Origin: Phycisphaeraceae bacterium
GTDB lineage: Bacteria > Planctomycetota > Phycisphaerae > Phycisphaerales > Phycisphaeraceae
NCBI GenBank assembly: GCA_028277745.1
Contig: JANQFR010000082.1
Span: forward strand, 124,001-188,000
Reading direction: 5' to 3'
Length of the DNA stretch: 64,000 bases
Positions 25,362 through 35,007 of the stretch are shown here, piece after piece; the first letter of the stretch is position 1, and every line of letters begins with the position of its first letter. The notes beneath the pieces were generated by a model that was given only the letters and a program-made list of their open reading frames with translations, did no database searches and was not told the origin of the DNA. Position numbers and translations under genes: made by a program.

Positions 25362-27452
25362 TCAATCCGTCGGCCCCGAAGGCCGCCACAAGTCGTCGGG
25401 GGGCGGCTCCATCTTAATGCGGTGACGCTCCCGGGCGGTGGTGATGACCCGGTGTCCTTCATCCGCCCGCCGTTCACGGACAGCGTGCTTCAACCATGCG
25501 GTGTAGATCTGCATCAGCAGACGATCCGCGGACGCCGATTCGCGGAGCCGGATCGCCTGGTCCGCCGCATCCAACGCGGCCTCGTACCGACCCAACTTCA
25601 GGCGGGCGCGTCCCAAAGCCATCCATTCGGCGCGACGCTCCGGCTCAAGCCGCGTCGTTTGCGCGAAGGCCGCTTCCGCCGCCGCGTAGTCCCGCTGCGC
25701 CCCGAGCGAACGCGCCAACCGCGACCAGCTTTCCGCCTTGTCCGGATTCACTTCCGTCGCTTCACGAAAACGTGCCGCCGCCCGTTCGTGATCCCCCAGA
25801 CGTTGAGCGATGAGGCCCAGGTTGTGGTGCGCGTCCCACACCCCGAACCGCTCCCGGGGCTCCAGGCCATGGGCTGCGCGCCAACGTTGCTTCGTTTCCC
25901 ATCGGGCGCGTTGATCGCTGGGGCGATCGGCGTCCTCCACGATCCGCAGCAGTAACGCTCGGGCCTTTTCCAACTCATCCCGGCCCGCCGGCGTGTCCTG
26001 GCCGCCCTCCATCAAAAGACCCGCCTGGTGAAGATGGATCGTCGCAAGGGTCGTCGTGGTCCAGTTGACCACGTGCAGATCGAGCGGCTCACCGATGGCC
26101 GTCGCTCGTTGCATCAATTGCTCCATGTCGTGGAGCGCCGCCTCATCGAGAGGCTCGGCCTGCAGACGCGTCATGACACTGTTCACCAGAGCTTTTACGC
26201 TATTGGGCGCATCGACCGCTGCGCGGGTCCACAACGCCGCTCGGCTCGACCAGGTCCCATTTCTGTCCCATGTCCGCAGCCCAAGCCCGATGATCGCCGC
26301 GATCAAGACGAGCGCCGCCGCCAAACGCGGCGCCCGCTTCGGATATCTCCATAACACTTCGAACCCTGATCCTGCCGCGATACACAGCCCGGCAAGCGGC
26401 AGATAGATCAGCCGATCAGCCATGATCGTGCCGATGGGGAAAGGGATGTTCGACACCGGCGTCAACGCGAGAACAAAGAACGCAATCCCCAGGCCGGCGG
26501 CGGGCCGGCGGCGCCACGCCCAAACCATCAGCCCCAGCAGCACGAGGATCGCCGCGGCCGCCATGATCAAACGCCCGTCCAACACCGAAGTCGCCAACGG
26601 GATCTGATTCCAGCTGTAATCCGCCGACATCCACGCCGGCCAGGCCGCCAACCGCAGGTACATCCCCAGCACGACGACCGCCGTCATCATGCGCACCGCG
26701 GTTTCGGCCGCGGCCAACGGATTCTCCACCTCCGAGCCGGATCCGGGTGGGGCGTCAGCTAACACCCACGACCGCCATCCCAGCCAGAGCAGGCCGGCGG
26801 CGGCCATCGTCAGGTAATCCCCCCACCGCCGCCACACCTGACGCCAACCCCACCGTTGCAGGTCGCGCAATCCCGCGACGGCGGGAAACACCACCGCCGC
26901 TTCCTTACTCATGCAGCCGAGCAGCCACACGACGCACGCCGCCATGACCCACCCCCAGCCGCCACGCGGACCCCGCTGCTCCCACAACCACAAGGCGCCC
27001 AGCACGCCGATCGTCGCCAGGAGGTCGGCCCGCCCCACCAGGTTACCCACCACCTCCGTACCCACAGGATGCACCGCGAACAAAGCCGAGGCCGCAAACG
27101 CCCCGAACCCCTCGCCGATCCAACGCCCGGCCAGCCGCCACAACAGCAGCACCCCGATCGCGTGCAGCCCCAGGTTCACGACCGCATGCGGCCACGGGAC
27201 ATTTACCCCGAAGACCCGCTTCTCGATCCAATATGTCGTCATTGTCACGGGCCGATACAAGCCCGCCGACGAGGTCTCACGCCAATAATGACTCACCCAG
27301 AGCCGACCAATAGAAGACCCCTCCACCAATAAGTAGTGATCCTGGATCACGAACTTGGAGTCATAAGTAAACTCGGCCGGCAACGCGTTGAAATATGCGA
27401 TCACACACAACCCGAGCAGACCCGCCGCGGTCATTGCCTGTCGCACCTTCAT
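25362..27452 (-). CDS. TMTC-like membrane protein with C-terminal TPR repeats
   Basis: 696-aa protein. The N-terminal 430 residues hold around ten membrane helices in a GT-C-like layout. The first periplasmic loop has EFTYDSKFVIQDHYLL and GLYRPVTMTTYWIE, matching the loop of TMTC/O-mannosyltransferase-type enzymes. The C-terminal third contains tetratricopeptide repeats, e.g. NLGLIAQRLGDHERAAARFR and LGRARLKLGRYEAALDAADQ. ATG 27452 is preferred over a TTG at 27476. Likely a lipid-linked sugar transferase acting on exported proteins (family knowledge; substrate unknown). Its stop lies in a small palindrome (25350-25375). Confidence 0.75.
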   Translation of the reverse strand: MKVRQAMTAAGLLGLCVIAYFNALPAEFTYDSKFVIQDHYLLVEGSSIGRLWVSHYWRETSSAGLYRPVTMTTYWIEKRVFGVNVPWPHAVVNLGLHAIGVLLLWRLAGRWIGEGFGAFAASALFAVHPVGTEVVGNLVGRADLLATIGVLGALWLWEQRGPRGGWGWVMAACVVWLLGCMSKEAAVVFPAVAGLRDLQRWGWRQVWRRWGDYLTMAAAGLLWLGWRSWVLADAPPGSGSEVENPLAAAETAVRMMTAVVVLGMYLRLAAWPAWMSADYSWNQIPLATSVLDGRLIMAAAAILVLLGLMVWAWRRRPAAGLGIAFFVLALTPVSNIPFPIGTIMADRLIYLPLAGLCIAAGSGFEVLWRYPKRAPRLAAALVLIAAIIGLGLRTWDRNGTWSSRAALWTRAAVDAPNSVKALVNSVMTRLQAEPLDEAALHDMEQLMQRATAIGEPLDLHVVNWTTTTLATIHLHQAGLLMEGGQDTPAGRDELEKARALLLRIVEDADRPSDQRARWETKQRWRAAHGLEPRERFGVWDAHHNLGLIAQRLGDHERAAARFREATEVNPDKAESWSRLARSLGAQRDYAAAEAAFAQTTRLEPERRAEWMALGRARLKLGRYEAALDAADQAIRLRESASADRLLMQIYTAWLKHAVRERRADEGHRVITTARERHRIKMEPPPDDLWRPSGPTD

Positions 27453-27527
27453 GCGAAACAGTGTAGCGAAGACCAACGACGGCTTGACGTATCGAAACCC
27501 GCGCGGCGGTCACCACAAAAAAAATCC

Positions 27528-27555
27528 TTTACCCCACGTCACGGCATATCATAAT
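27528..27555 (+). promoter_or_regulatory. Candidate promoter of sodN
   Basis: TTTACC (27528-27533), 16-base spacer, CATAAT (27550-27555). It lies in an AT-rich stretch upstream of sodN, leaving a leader of roughly 30 bases with a GCAGGAAA ribosome-binding site. Confidence 0.5.
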
Positions 27556-27589
27556 TGAACATTACTCACCCTCTTGCAGGAAACACGCC

Positions 27590-28081
27590 ATGAACGATCG
27601 ACGTCACATGATCGGCCCCGTCCTGTCCATCGCCGCCGCTTTGATCGCCGTAGGGACGGCAGGGCCGCGGGCCTGGGCGCACTGCCAGGTCCCCTGCGGC
27701 ATTTTCGACGACCCGGCCCGGATTGCGCAGATGAACGAAGACGCCAAGACCATCGGCAAGGCGATCAGCCAGATGAGCGAGCTGGCCGACAAGACCGATG
27801 TTGAAAGCCGCCAGCAATTCACCCGCTGGGTCGTGGTCAAAGAAGAACACGCAACCCGCATCATGAAAATCGTCAGCGACTACTTCCTGACCCAGAAGCT
27901 CAAGCCCGTGGCCGCGGACGACCCGGGCTACCAGGACTATCTGGGCAAGCTGGCGGCGCACCACGCGGTGCTCGTGGCGGCCATGAAGTGCAAACAGAAC
28001 GCCGACCAACAGCATGTTGAGGCCCTCAACGCCACCCTGCACACCCTTGGCGAGATCTGGGCCCCGCATCACGAACATTAG
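27590..28081 (+). CDS. sodN: Nickel superoxide dismutase with Sec-type signal peptide
   Basis: Disproportionates superoxide using nickel bound by the N-terminal hook. 163 aa including a 30-residue signal peptide (basic start, hydrophobic LSIAAALIAVGTA, then AWA). Directly after AWA comes HCQVPCGIF, the Ni hook with His1, Cys2 and Cys6 (consensus HCDLPCG; here Gln replaces Asp3). Cleavage by signal peptidase would therefore expose the required N-terminal His. The following four-helix body (IGKAISQMSELADK, TRWVVVKEEHATRIM) fits SodN. No sodX protease gene is adjacent, unlike in Streptomyces or cyanobacteria. The predicted location is periplasmic. Confidence 0.92.
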   Translation: MNDRRHMIGPVLSIAAALIAVGTAGPRAWAHCQVPCGIFDDPARIAQMNEDAKTIGKAISQMSELADKTDVESRQQFTRWVVVKEEHATRIMKIVSDYFLTQKLKPVAADDPGYQDYLGKLAAHHAVLVAAMKCKQNADQQHVEALNATLHTLGEIWAPHHEH

Positions 28082-28112
28082 ATTTGCTCGGTCCGTCCCG
28101 TGTTGAGTCACG

Positions 28113-28204
28113 AAGCCGGCCCTGAGGACGCCGCAGGCGGCCGAAGGTCCGGATATCCGGATATCCGGATCTTCGCCCCGCTGCGCGAGGCTCAGAACCG
28201 GCTT
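28113..28204. repeat. Nested palindrome between convergent genes
   Basis: The outer stem AAGCCGGCCCTGAG (28113-28126) pairs with CTCAGAACCGGCTT (28191-28204), 12 of 14. The inner 32-base palindrome at 28143-28174 consists of GAAGGTCCGGATAT, CCGG and ATATCCGGATCTTC, with an 8-base internal period (CCGGATAT). It lies between sodN and the metallophosphatase 3' ends. Confidence 0.7.
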
Positions 28205-28225
28205 TGATGAAGCACGATCAGCATT

Positions 28226-29092
28226 TCACAAAGCAACGGCGTTCAACGGCTTGATCGCCTGGACCATCGCCGACTGATCGTATTCACGCGACAGGTCGAT
28301 GGGCAGCGCCACGCCGTGATTGTGATCCGAGGCGAGGATCAGCATCCGCTCGCCCTCGGTTTCATAACCCATCTCCGCGGGCTGGTGGCCCATGACGAAC
28401 TGCCGGACGCCCCAGGCCTCGCCGAGCTCGGCCGCGACCTGGTCCGTGTGGTTGCGGCCCCACACCATGTTATGAGCGTGGCCGCCGGGGGCGAGGTCGG
28501 CGTCGGTCAGGGGGCGATCGAGCACGGTTCGGTCAAACCCCTCCAGCTTCCGCGGTCCGGGCAGGCTGTGGCACGCCATCACCCCGTTGGCGCAGCGCAC
28601 CGCCAGGGGGAGGCTGCGGATCAGGTCGTTCATCGCGTCGGTCACCAGCGGCGCCATGTCGCCATAGAGGAACTCGACCCCCAGGTTGAACGCCTCGACG
28701 ACGGACGCGCCCTGCTTGAGGATACCCTCGCCGTTCAGCTGGGCGAGCTCGTGATTGGCCTGAAGGAGGTGAACCTGGTCGGGGTAGCGGCGTTTGAGGT
28801 CGGCGGCCCGGGCGAGCATGCGGACCGAGAGGTCGCAGCCGTTGACGCGGGAGGGGCCGTGCACCAGCTCATGGAGCACGAGGCGGCGGTCGGGGCCGGC
28901 GTCGAGGGCGGCTAGCTTGAGGATGCGGCGGAAGTTATCGGCGTTGTCGTGCAGGTCGCCGGTGATCACGAGCCGGCCTTGGGAGGGCAGGTCCGCCACG
29001 GGGGCGGCCGGGCAGGCCTGGGCGGCCTGGCGGAAGGTGTCTGCGACGGCGGCGGGGTCCTGCAATTCGAGGGGCGGGAGAACGCTTGGCAT
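28226..29092 (-). CDS. Calcineurin-like metallophosphoesterase
   Basis: 288-aa phosphatase of the Ser/Thr phosphatase/ApaH superfamily. Motifs in order: GDLHDN (metal site I, residues about 49-54), LHELVHG, QANHELAQLNG (variant of GNHE), ACHSLPGPR and MGHQPAEMG. The dimetal ligands Asp, His, Asn and His are therefore present, with Ala replacing Gly before NHE. ATG 29092 is chosen because the conserved part begins soon after; a GATACT hexamer lies 6 bases upstream. Substrate unknown. The gene is divergent from the sigma-factor cassette. Confidence 0.83.
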   Translation of the reverse strand: MPSVLPPLELQDPAAVADTFRQAAQACPAAPVADLPSQGRLVITGDLHDNADNFRRILKLAALDAGPDRRLVLHELVHGPSRVNGCDLSVRMLARAADLKRRYPDQVHLLQANHELAQLNGEGILKQGASVVEAFNLGVEFLYGDMAPLVTDAMNDLIRSLPLAVRCANGVMACHSLPGPRKLEGFDRTVLDRPLTDADLAPGGHAHNMVWGRNHTDQVAAELGEAWGVRQFVMGHQPAEMGYETEGERMLILASDHNHGVALPIDLSREYDQSAMVQAIKPLNAVAL

Positions 29093-29220
29093 GGCGCCAG
29101 TATCGAACGGAACGGGGCGGACCGCCAGCCGGGAGGCGATCCGGCGTCGCCTCGGCCTGTCAGCGGAGCACGGCGGCGGCAATAATGGGGGGGCTGAAGC
29201 GTTAAACCGATGGTAAGCCT

Positions 29221-29883
29221 ATGAGCGAGCAGCCGGCCGACACGCCCGAAACTGGGGCCCTGGACCAGACGCTGCGACGGGCGGCTGAGGGCGATGTGCA
29301 GGCCTGGACCGCGCTCGTGGGCGGGTATACGCCCCGGGTCTTCGGGCTGGTCCTCAAGCAGTGCGGCGACCGGGACCTGGCCGAGGAGATCACCCAGGCG
29401 ACTTTCGTTAAGGTGGTCGAGAAGCTCGGCGACAGCGACGGCTACGACGAACGAGGCCGGTTTGAGGCCTGGCTGTTTCGGATCGCGATGAACCGACTGC
29501 GTGACGAGATGAGACGACGCAAACGACAAGCCGTGACCATGGACATGAGCCCCGGAGCCTCGACCGGGCGTGAAGAGGCCAGCGGCTGGGCGGCGGCGCA
29601 GCAGAGCGTGGTGATGGGCGGCCCGGCGCCGGGCGAAGACCCCTTGGATGCCGTGGAGAGGCAGGAGCAGGTCACCCGGCTGCGTGAACTGGTGGCGACG
29701 ATGAGCGAGGCGGACCGGGAGGTGCTTCACCTGAGGCACACCGCGGGGCTGAGCTTCGCCCAGATCGCCGAGGCGTTGGACCAGCCGCTTGGCACGGTGC
29801 TGGCCCGGGGGCACCGGGCGTTGGGCAAATTACGGAAGATGCTGACAGAGCCAGACGAAGCGAGCCGATTAAAGAAAGCGTGA
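29221..29883 (+). CDS. ECF-type RNA polymerase sigma factor
   Basis: 220-aa sigma70-family factor with regions 2 and 4 only. Region 2: QATFVKVVEKLG and AWLFRIAMNRLRDEMRRRK (about residues 60-100). Region 4: VLHLRHTAGLSFAQIAEALDQPLGTVLARGHRALGKLRK with the HTH (residues about 165-210). The linker between them is unusually long (about 60 residues, Gly/Ala/Pro-rich). Its stop overlaps the start of the next gene by four bases, the normal arrangement for a sigma/anti-sigma pair. Confidence 0.93.
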   Translation: MSEQPADTPETGALDQTLRRAAEGDVQAWTALVGGYTPRVFGLVLKQCGDRDLAEEITQATFVKVVEKLGDSDGYDERGRFEAWLFRIAMNRLRDEMRRRKRQAVTMDMSPGASTGREEASGWAAAQQSVVMGGPAPGEDPLDAVERQEQVTRLRELVATMSEADREVLHLRHTAGLSFAQIAEALDQPLGTVLARGHRALGKLRKMLTEPDEASRLKKA

Positions 29884-30431
29884 CGAAGATGAAAGCCGGA
29901 CACGACAAGCCGTACGATCAGGACCCGACGGCCGAGCCGCACGACCCGAAGCTGGAGTCGCTGCTGGACGAGGCGTTGGCGCCGGGCGAGGCCCCGCCCT
30001 ACCTGTCGGACATGATTGTTGACAAAACGCTGCCGCAGTTCAGGCGTCGGACGGTCAAGCCGCCGGTGCTGGCGCGGATCGGCCGGCCGTTGCTCCGCGC
30101 CGCCGCGGTGATCGCGATCGGGGCGGCGGTGGTCTTCGCGCTGGTGAACGCTCCGCCGGACGCCTGGCAGGACGACCCGATCGCCAGGGCCCCGGCCGAT
30201 CCGGAGCCGCCGACCCTCGCGGAGCTCGGCGACCAACTGGCTGAACTGGCCGAGCTCAGCCAGGCGCAGGCCAGCGAGGTGGATGTCGAGCTGGACCTGC
30301 TGGCCATGCACGTCGAATTACTGAGCGCCGAGCACGACTGGAACGAAACGTCGCAACAGGACGTGATGGAGCAGGCGGTGACGCGGCATCAATTGGAGCT
30401 GATGACCAGCGAGCCGCTGCAGATGTTCTGA
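29880..30431 (+). CDS. Putative anti-sigma factor, single-pass membrane protein
   Basis: 183 aa, starting at GTG 29880 overlapping the sigma gene stop (alternative ATG 29889). The N-terminal 50 residues are acidic and cytoplasmic (YDQDPTAEPHDPKLESLLDE), followed by RRRTV and one membrane helix, LLRAAAVIAIGAAVVFALV (about residues 73-92). A periplasmic helical domain follows (LAELGDQLAELAELSQAQAS). No zinc anti-sigma HxxxCxxC motif is seen. The role is inferred from position and topology. Confidence 0.7.
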   Translation: MTKMKAGHDKPYDQDPTAEPHDPKLESLLDEALAPGEAPPYLSDMIVDKTLPQFRRRTVKPPVLARIGRPLLRAAAVIAIGAAVVFALVNAPPDAWQDDPIARAPADPEPPTLAELGDQLAELAELSQAQASEVDVELDLLAMHVELLSAEHDWNETSQQDVMEQAVTRHQLELMTSEPLQMF

Positions 30432-30451
30432 CCGATCTTGTATAAGACTCT

Positions 30452-31108
30452 ATGATGAAGTTGATTATGCCCCGATCCGCCCGATTGTTTTCGGTGTTGA
30501 GTCTCGCGATCGCGACGACGGTTGCGGGGACCGCGGGGATCGGCCTGGCTGAGGAAACGCGTCGGCCTCGCCCTGAAAAGGGCCCGCCGGCCGCCCGCGA
30601 TGAACGGCCCGACGCACCGCACGACCGGCGCCGGGGCGGACCGCTCACGCCCCAGGAAATCACCCTCGCGTTCGAAGTGATGGAGCGGATCGACCCAGAC
30701 ACCGCCCAAGCGTTCCGCTTGCGGTACGAGGAAAACCCGGACGACACGATCCGAGAAATGCAACGGCGGTTCCCCCGGATGCGCCCCTTCCTGGCGCTCA
30801 AGCGATGGGACCCGGAGATGTTTGACCTGCGGATCGAGGAATTGAAGCTCCAACGACAGCAACGCGACCTGCTGGCGGACTACCGCCAAGCCGAAGAGAT
30901 CGGCGACGTAGCGTTGACCGCTGAACTGAAAGAAACGTTGATCGCCAACATCACCCAGCTCTACGACGTCCGCGGAGAGATCCGACATCACGAATTGAGC
31001 CGGCTCGAAATGCGTATCCAGCGGTTACGTGAGGAGCTTGAAGCCGGTCAATCGCTGCGTGATGAGCGTATCCGCGAACGGGTGAACCAGCTGTTATCGG
31101 ACGATTGA
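30452..31108 (+). CDS. Exported helical protein, CpxP/Spy-like in layout
   Basis: 218 aa with a signal peptide (LFSVLSLAIATTVAGTAGIGLA), then a Pro/Arg-rich linker and a charged all-helical domain (EITLAFEVMERIDPDTAQAF; LKLQRQQRDLLADYRQAEEI). The layout recalls periplasmic CpxP/Spy/ZraP-type sensors, which are often encoded beside ECF sigma systems, but no LTxxQ motif is clear. It is third in the sigma/anti-sigma cassette, 20 bases after the anti-sigma stop, with its own TATAAG hexamer 5 bases before the first ATG. Probably a stress sensor or a target of the sigma factor. Confidence 0.6.
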   Translation: MMKLIMPRSARLFSVLSLAIATTVAGTAGIGLAEETRRPRPEKGPPAARDERPDAPHDRRRGGPLTPQEITLAFEVMERIDPDTAQAFRLRYEENPDDTIREMQRRFPRMRPFLALKRWDPEMFDLRIEELKLQRQQRDLLADYRQAEEIGDVALTAELKETLIANITQLYDVRGEIRHHELSRLEMRIQRLREELEAGQSLRDERIRERVNQLLSDD

Positions 31109-31305
31109 TCACATCCGATAAATGGCGACAGCTTCATCACCCGCACATCCGTTACAGACTCCCCCTTAAATCCGTTGAATTTTGCTTGACGCCTTGCCGC
31201 ATCGGCGCCCTGGGGTAGGTTACCCTCCAACTCGCCCCGAACGTCGGGTCCGCGAGGGACAACCGCCACCCTGGCCTCACCGCCGCTTTCAGGGGAATCC
31301 AAGCT

Positions 31306-32082
31306 ATGTTCAAGCCCGTCACGCCTGCTATCGCAGCCGCTGCACTCGCCGCCGGCCTCGGCGCCCACGCCTATGCCGGCAGCGCCCTGCTCGACTTCGA
31401 AGACCTCGCCCACGGCCAAATCGTCGACAACGAGTATGCCGCCAACGGCGTCACCATCTCGGCGTTCAACTTCACCGGCCCCAACCTGGCCGTCGTCTTC
31501 GACAGCCGCCAACGCAACACCAACGACCGCGACCTTGAGGGCCCCAACGGCTCGGACAGCAGGGCCTGGTCCCGAGGCAACCTGCCCAACAACACCATCC
31601 TCGGCAACATGCTCATCATCCAGGAGCACGGCCAGGATAACGGCAACGGCTTCGTCTCGACCAACCCCGACGACGAAGGCTCCCGCCCCGCCGGCTCCCT
31701 CACCTTTGAATTCGACTTCCTCATCAGAGACTTCAGCTTCGACCTGGTCGACTTCGAGGGCACGGACGAGCAGAACGGCGGCTTTTTCCTGACCGTCTAC
31801 AGCGGCGGGGAGGAGCAGACCATCGACTTCAGCGATTTCACCGACGGCGCCTCGCCCTGGTACGTCCCCGGCCTCCAGGTCGGCAACAACTCGGCCAACA
31901 CCCTGCCGACGTTCAGCGCCGCCGAGCTCGGCTTCTCCGGCGGCTTCGACAAGGTCGTCATCGGCCTGGGCGGTTCGGCGGCCATCGATAACATCCGCTA
32001 CACCATCGTCCCCACCCCGACCGCGGCCATCGGCGGCTTCGCCCTGCTCGGCATCCTTGGCTTCAAACGCCGCCGGGCCTGA
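31306..32082 (+). CDS. Secreted protein with PEP-CTERM-like anchor
   Basis: 258-aa exported beta-rich protein. The signal peptide ends near AHAYAG; the body (LLDFEDLAHGQIVDNEYAAN onward) resembles secreted PEP-CTERM proteins. The C-terminus is PTPTAAIGGFALLGILGFKRRRA: a hydrophobic helix and Arg cluster like PEP-CTERM, but with PTPTAA in place of the PEP motif. A strong intrinsic terminator lies 34 bases downstream, so the gene is monocistronic. Confidence 0.78.
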   Translation: MFKPVTPAIAAAALAAGLGAHAYAGSALLDFEDLAHGQIVDNEYAANGVTISAFNFTGPNLAVVFDSRQRNTNDRDLEGPNGSDSRAWSRGNLPNNTILGNMLIIQEHGQDNGNGFVSTNPDDEGSRPAGSLTFEFDFLIRDFSFDLVDFEGTDEQNGGFFLTVYSGGEEQTIDFSDFTDGASPWYVPGLQVGNNSANTLPTFSAAELGFSGGFDKVVIGLGGSAAIDNIRYTIVPTPTAAIGGFALLGILGFKRRRA

Positions 32083-32115
32083 TCGGCCGCTCACCGCTCT
32101 CCAACCCCACGCACG

Positions 32116-32155
32116 GGATTGCCCGGAGACCTGTTCTCCGGGCAATCCTATTTTT
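32116..32155 (+). terminator. Rho-independent terminator
   Basis: A perfect 14-base-pair stem GGATTGCCCGGAGA / TCTCCGGGCAATCC (32116-32129 with 32135-32148), a 5-base loop, then TATTTTTAT. The classic form ends the PEP-CTERM-like transcript. Confidence 0.92.
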
Positions 32156-32208
32156 ATCGGGCGTCACCCCGGCCAAACGCGCCGGCGTTTCCAACCGATG
32201 ATGACGCT

Positions 32209-32580
32209 ATGTCAATCGAGGTGGCCGAACCCCGGATCAACACGGTCGACGACGTCATCGCGTTCGCCAAGCCGCTGGGTTGCGATGTCTCAAAAGACCG
32301 GCTGGTCCCGCCGCTGAGCCTCGTCGCCCACGAAGGCGGCCAGATGGTCGGCGCCGCGCTGTGCCACCACGACGGCTACGGCCTGCCCACCCTGGATATC
32401 GTGCTCAGCGATACGGCTGACCCGCAAGCCCTCGTCCGGCTGCTGATCGACAAGGTCCTGCTCAAGCTCCAGGCCAAGGGCATCGCCAAGTGCAAAATCA
32501 ACACGTACGGCCAGACCGACGACAGCGGGTTCTGGTCCGCCGCCCAGTGGACCGGCTCGTGCGAGCCCGACGCGGCCTGA
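32209..32580 (+). CDS. Hypothetical protein, 123 aa
   Basis: Small soluble protein, not recognised. It starts at ATG 32209 (upstream in-frame sequence reads through the terminator stem and is rejected). A single alpha/beta domain is suggested by alternating strands and helices: LVPPLSLVAHEGGQMVGAAL, TLDIVLSDTADPQALVRLLI and LQAKGIAKCKINTYG. The pattern resembles a small GNAT-like core without a clear acetyl-CoA loop. Two-component genes follow 87 bases downstream. Confidence 0.65.
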   Translation: MSIEVAEPRINTVDDVIAFAKPLGCDVSKDRLVPPLSLVAHEGGQMVGAALCHHDGYGLPTLDIVLSDTADPQALVRLLIDKVLLKLQAKGIAKCKINTYGQTDDSGFWSAAQWTGSCEPDAA

Positions 32581-32667
32581 CGATGCCGCCACGCCACGCC
32601 CGGCGTGTTGCCGATCCGCCACATCGGACTCAATCCCAAGCCCCGACGCGACGATATCACTTGCGGG

Positions 32668-33444
32668 ATGTCGTCTTCAAACCACACCAACCCCGACCCG
32701 CCCGCCGACCCCCAGCGCCTCACGCACGAGCTCAATAACCTGCTCGACGCGTCGCTGCGGAACCTCGGGCTCTGCATCCGTCGCCTGGACGCCCCGGCCG
32801 GGCGAAAAGCCGATGACATGCTCGACAAGCTCCGGGCCACCGATCACGCCCTGAAGCAGATGGCGTCGCTCATCAAACGCTGGTCCCGGCAAGGCGAGGG
32901 CCTGATGGGTCTGCTCTCCCAACGCGGCACGCTCGGCGAGGCCGTCGATCACGCCATGCAGTTGCTCATGGCCTCGGCCGACCAGCGACACGTCGTCATG
33001 GTCGCCGACCTCTCCGACGAAGCCGCGGACCTACCCGCCGGGCCGGTCTACTCCGTCCTCGTCAACGCCATCCGCAACAGCCTCGACGCCATCGACGACG
33101 CCGACCGCACCACACCGCCCGACCCCGACCGCCCCCACCGCATCACCATCACCGCCGCGGTGGAGCATCAGGAAGTCAGGCTCCGCATTACGGACACCGG
33201 CGCCGGGCTGCCCCCCGAGATGCTCGACGACAACGGCGGTTTCCGCTTTGGCCGGACCACCAAGCCCCACGGCCACGGCGTCGGCCTGACCATCGCCCGG
33301 GACATCGCCGCCCAGCTCGGCGGGCAGATCAAGCTCGCCAACAGCTCACGGCGCGGCGCCGTCCTCAGCCTCCGATACCCCGTTACCGCCGTCTTGCACC
33401 CTGACCCGGCCCCCCGGAAAGGAACCGCCGATGAACGCGGGTAG
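32668..33444 (+). CDS. Soluble histidine kinase without sensor domain
   Basis: 258 aa. The phosphoacceptor helix is RLTHELNNLLDASLRNLGL, with the H-E-x-N-N arrangement of the NtrB class (His near residue 16). The ATPase domain has the N box NAIRNSLDAIDDAD, G1 ITDTGAGLP, F box FRFGRTTK and G2 GHGVGLTIARDIA. No transmembrane or PAS domain precedes the His, so input must come from a partner. TATCAC lies 7 bases before the ATG. About 100 bases separate it from the sigma54-type regulator gene, its probable partner. Confidence 0.88.
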   Translation: MSSSNHTNPDPPADPQRLTHELNNLLDASLRNLGLCIRRLDAPAGRKADDMLDKLRATDHALKQMASLIKRWSRQGEGLMGLLSQRGTLGEAVDHAMQLLMASADQRHVVMVADLSDEAADLPAGPVYSVLVNAIRNSLDAIDDADRTTPPDPDRPHRITITAAVEHQEVRLRITDTGAGLPPEMLDDNGGFRFGRTTKPHGHGVGLTIARDIAAQLGGQIKLANSSRRGAVLSLRYPVTAVLHPDPAPRKGTADERG

Positions 33445-33545
33445 CCGCCGTTTGGCGCCGGCCCGCGGGGCCGGGCTCACGCTCAACGAAATCAGGCGTC
33501 CATCCCATCCTCGCCCCACGTTCTCCGTTGCTTTCAAACACGATC

Positions 33546-34988
<1,443 letters not shown>

Positions 34989-35007
34989 CCCGCGTTATCC
35001 TCAAGGC

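Noticed and set aside
25350-25375. GGCCGACGG/CCGTCGGCC palindrome as a terminator
   Set aside because: It contains the stop codon of the TMTC-like gene but lacks a T-run on the relevant strand; too weak to call as a separate terminator.
28143-28174. Tandem CCGGATAT units as a CRISPR or iteron array
   Set aside because: Only three 8-base units without spacers; better explained as one palindrome.
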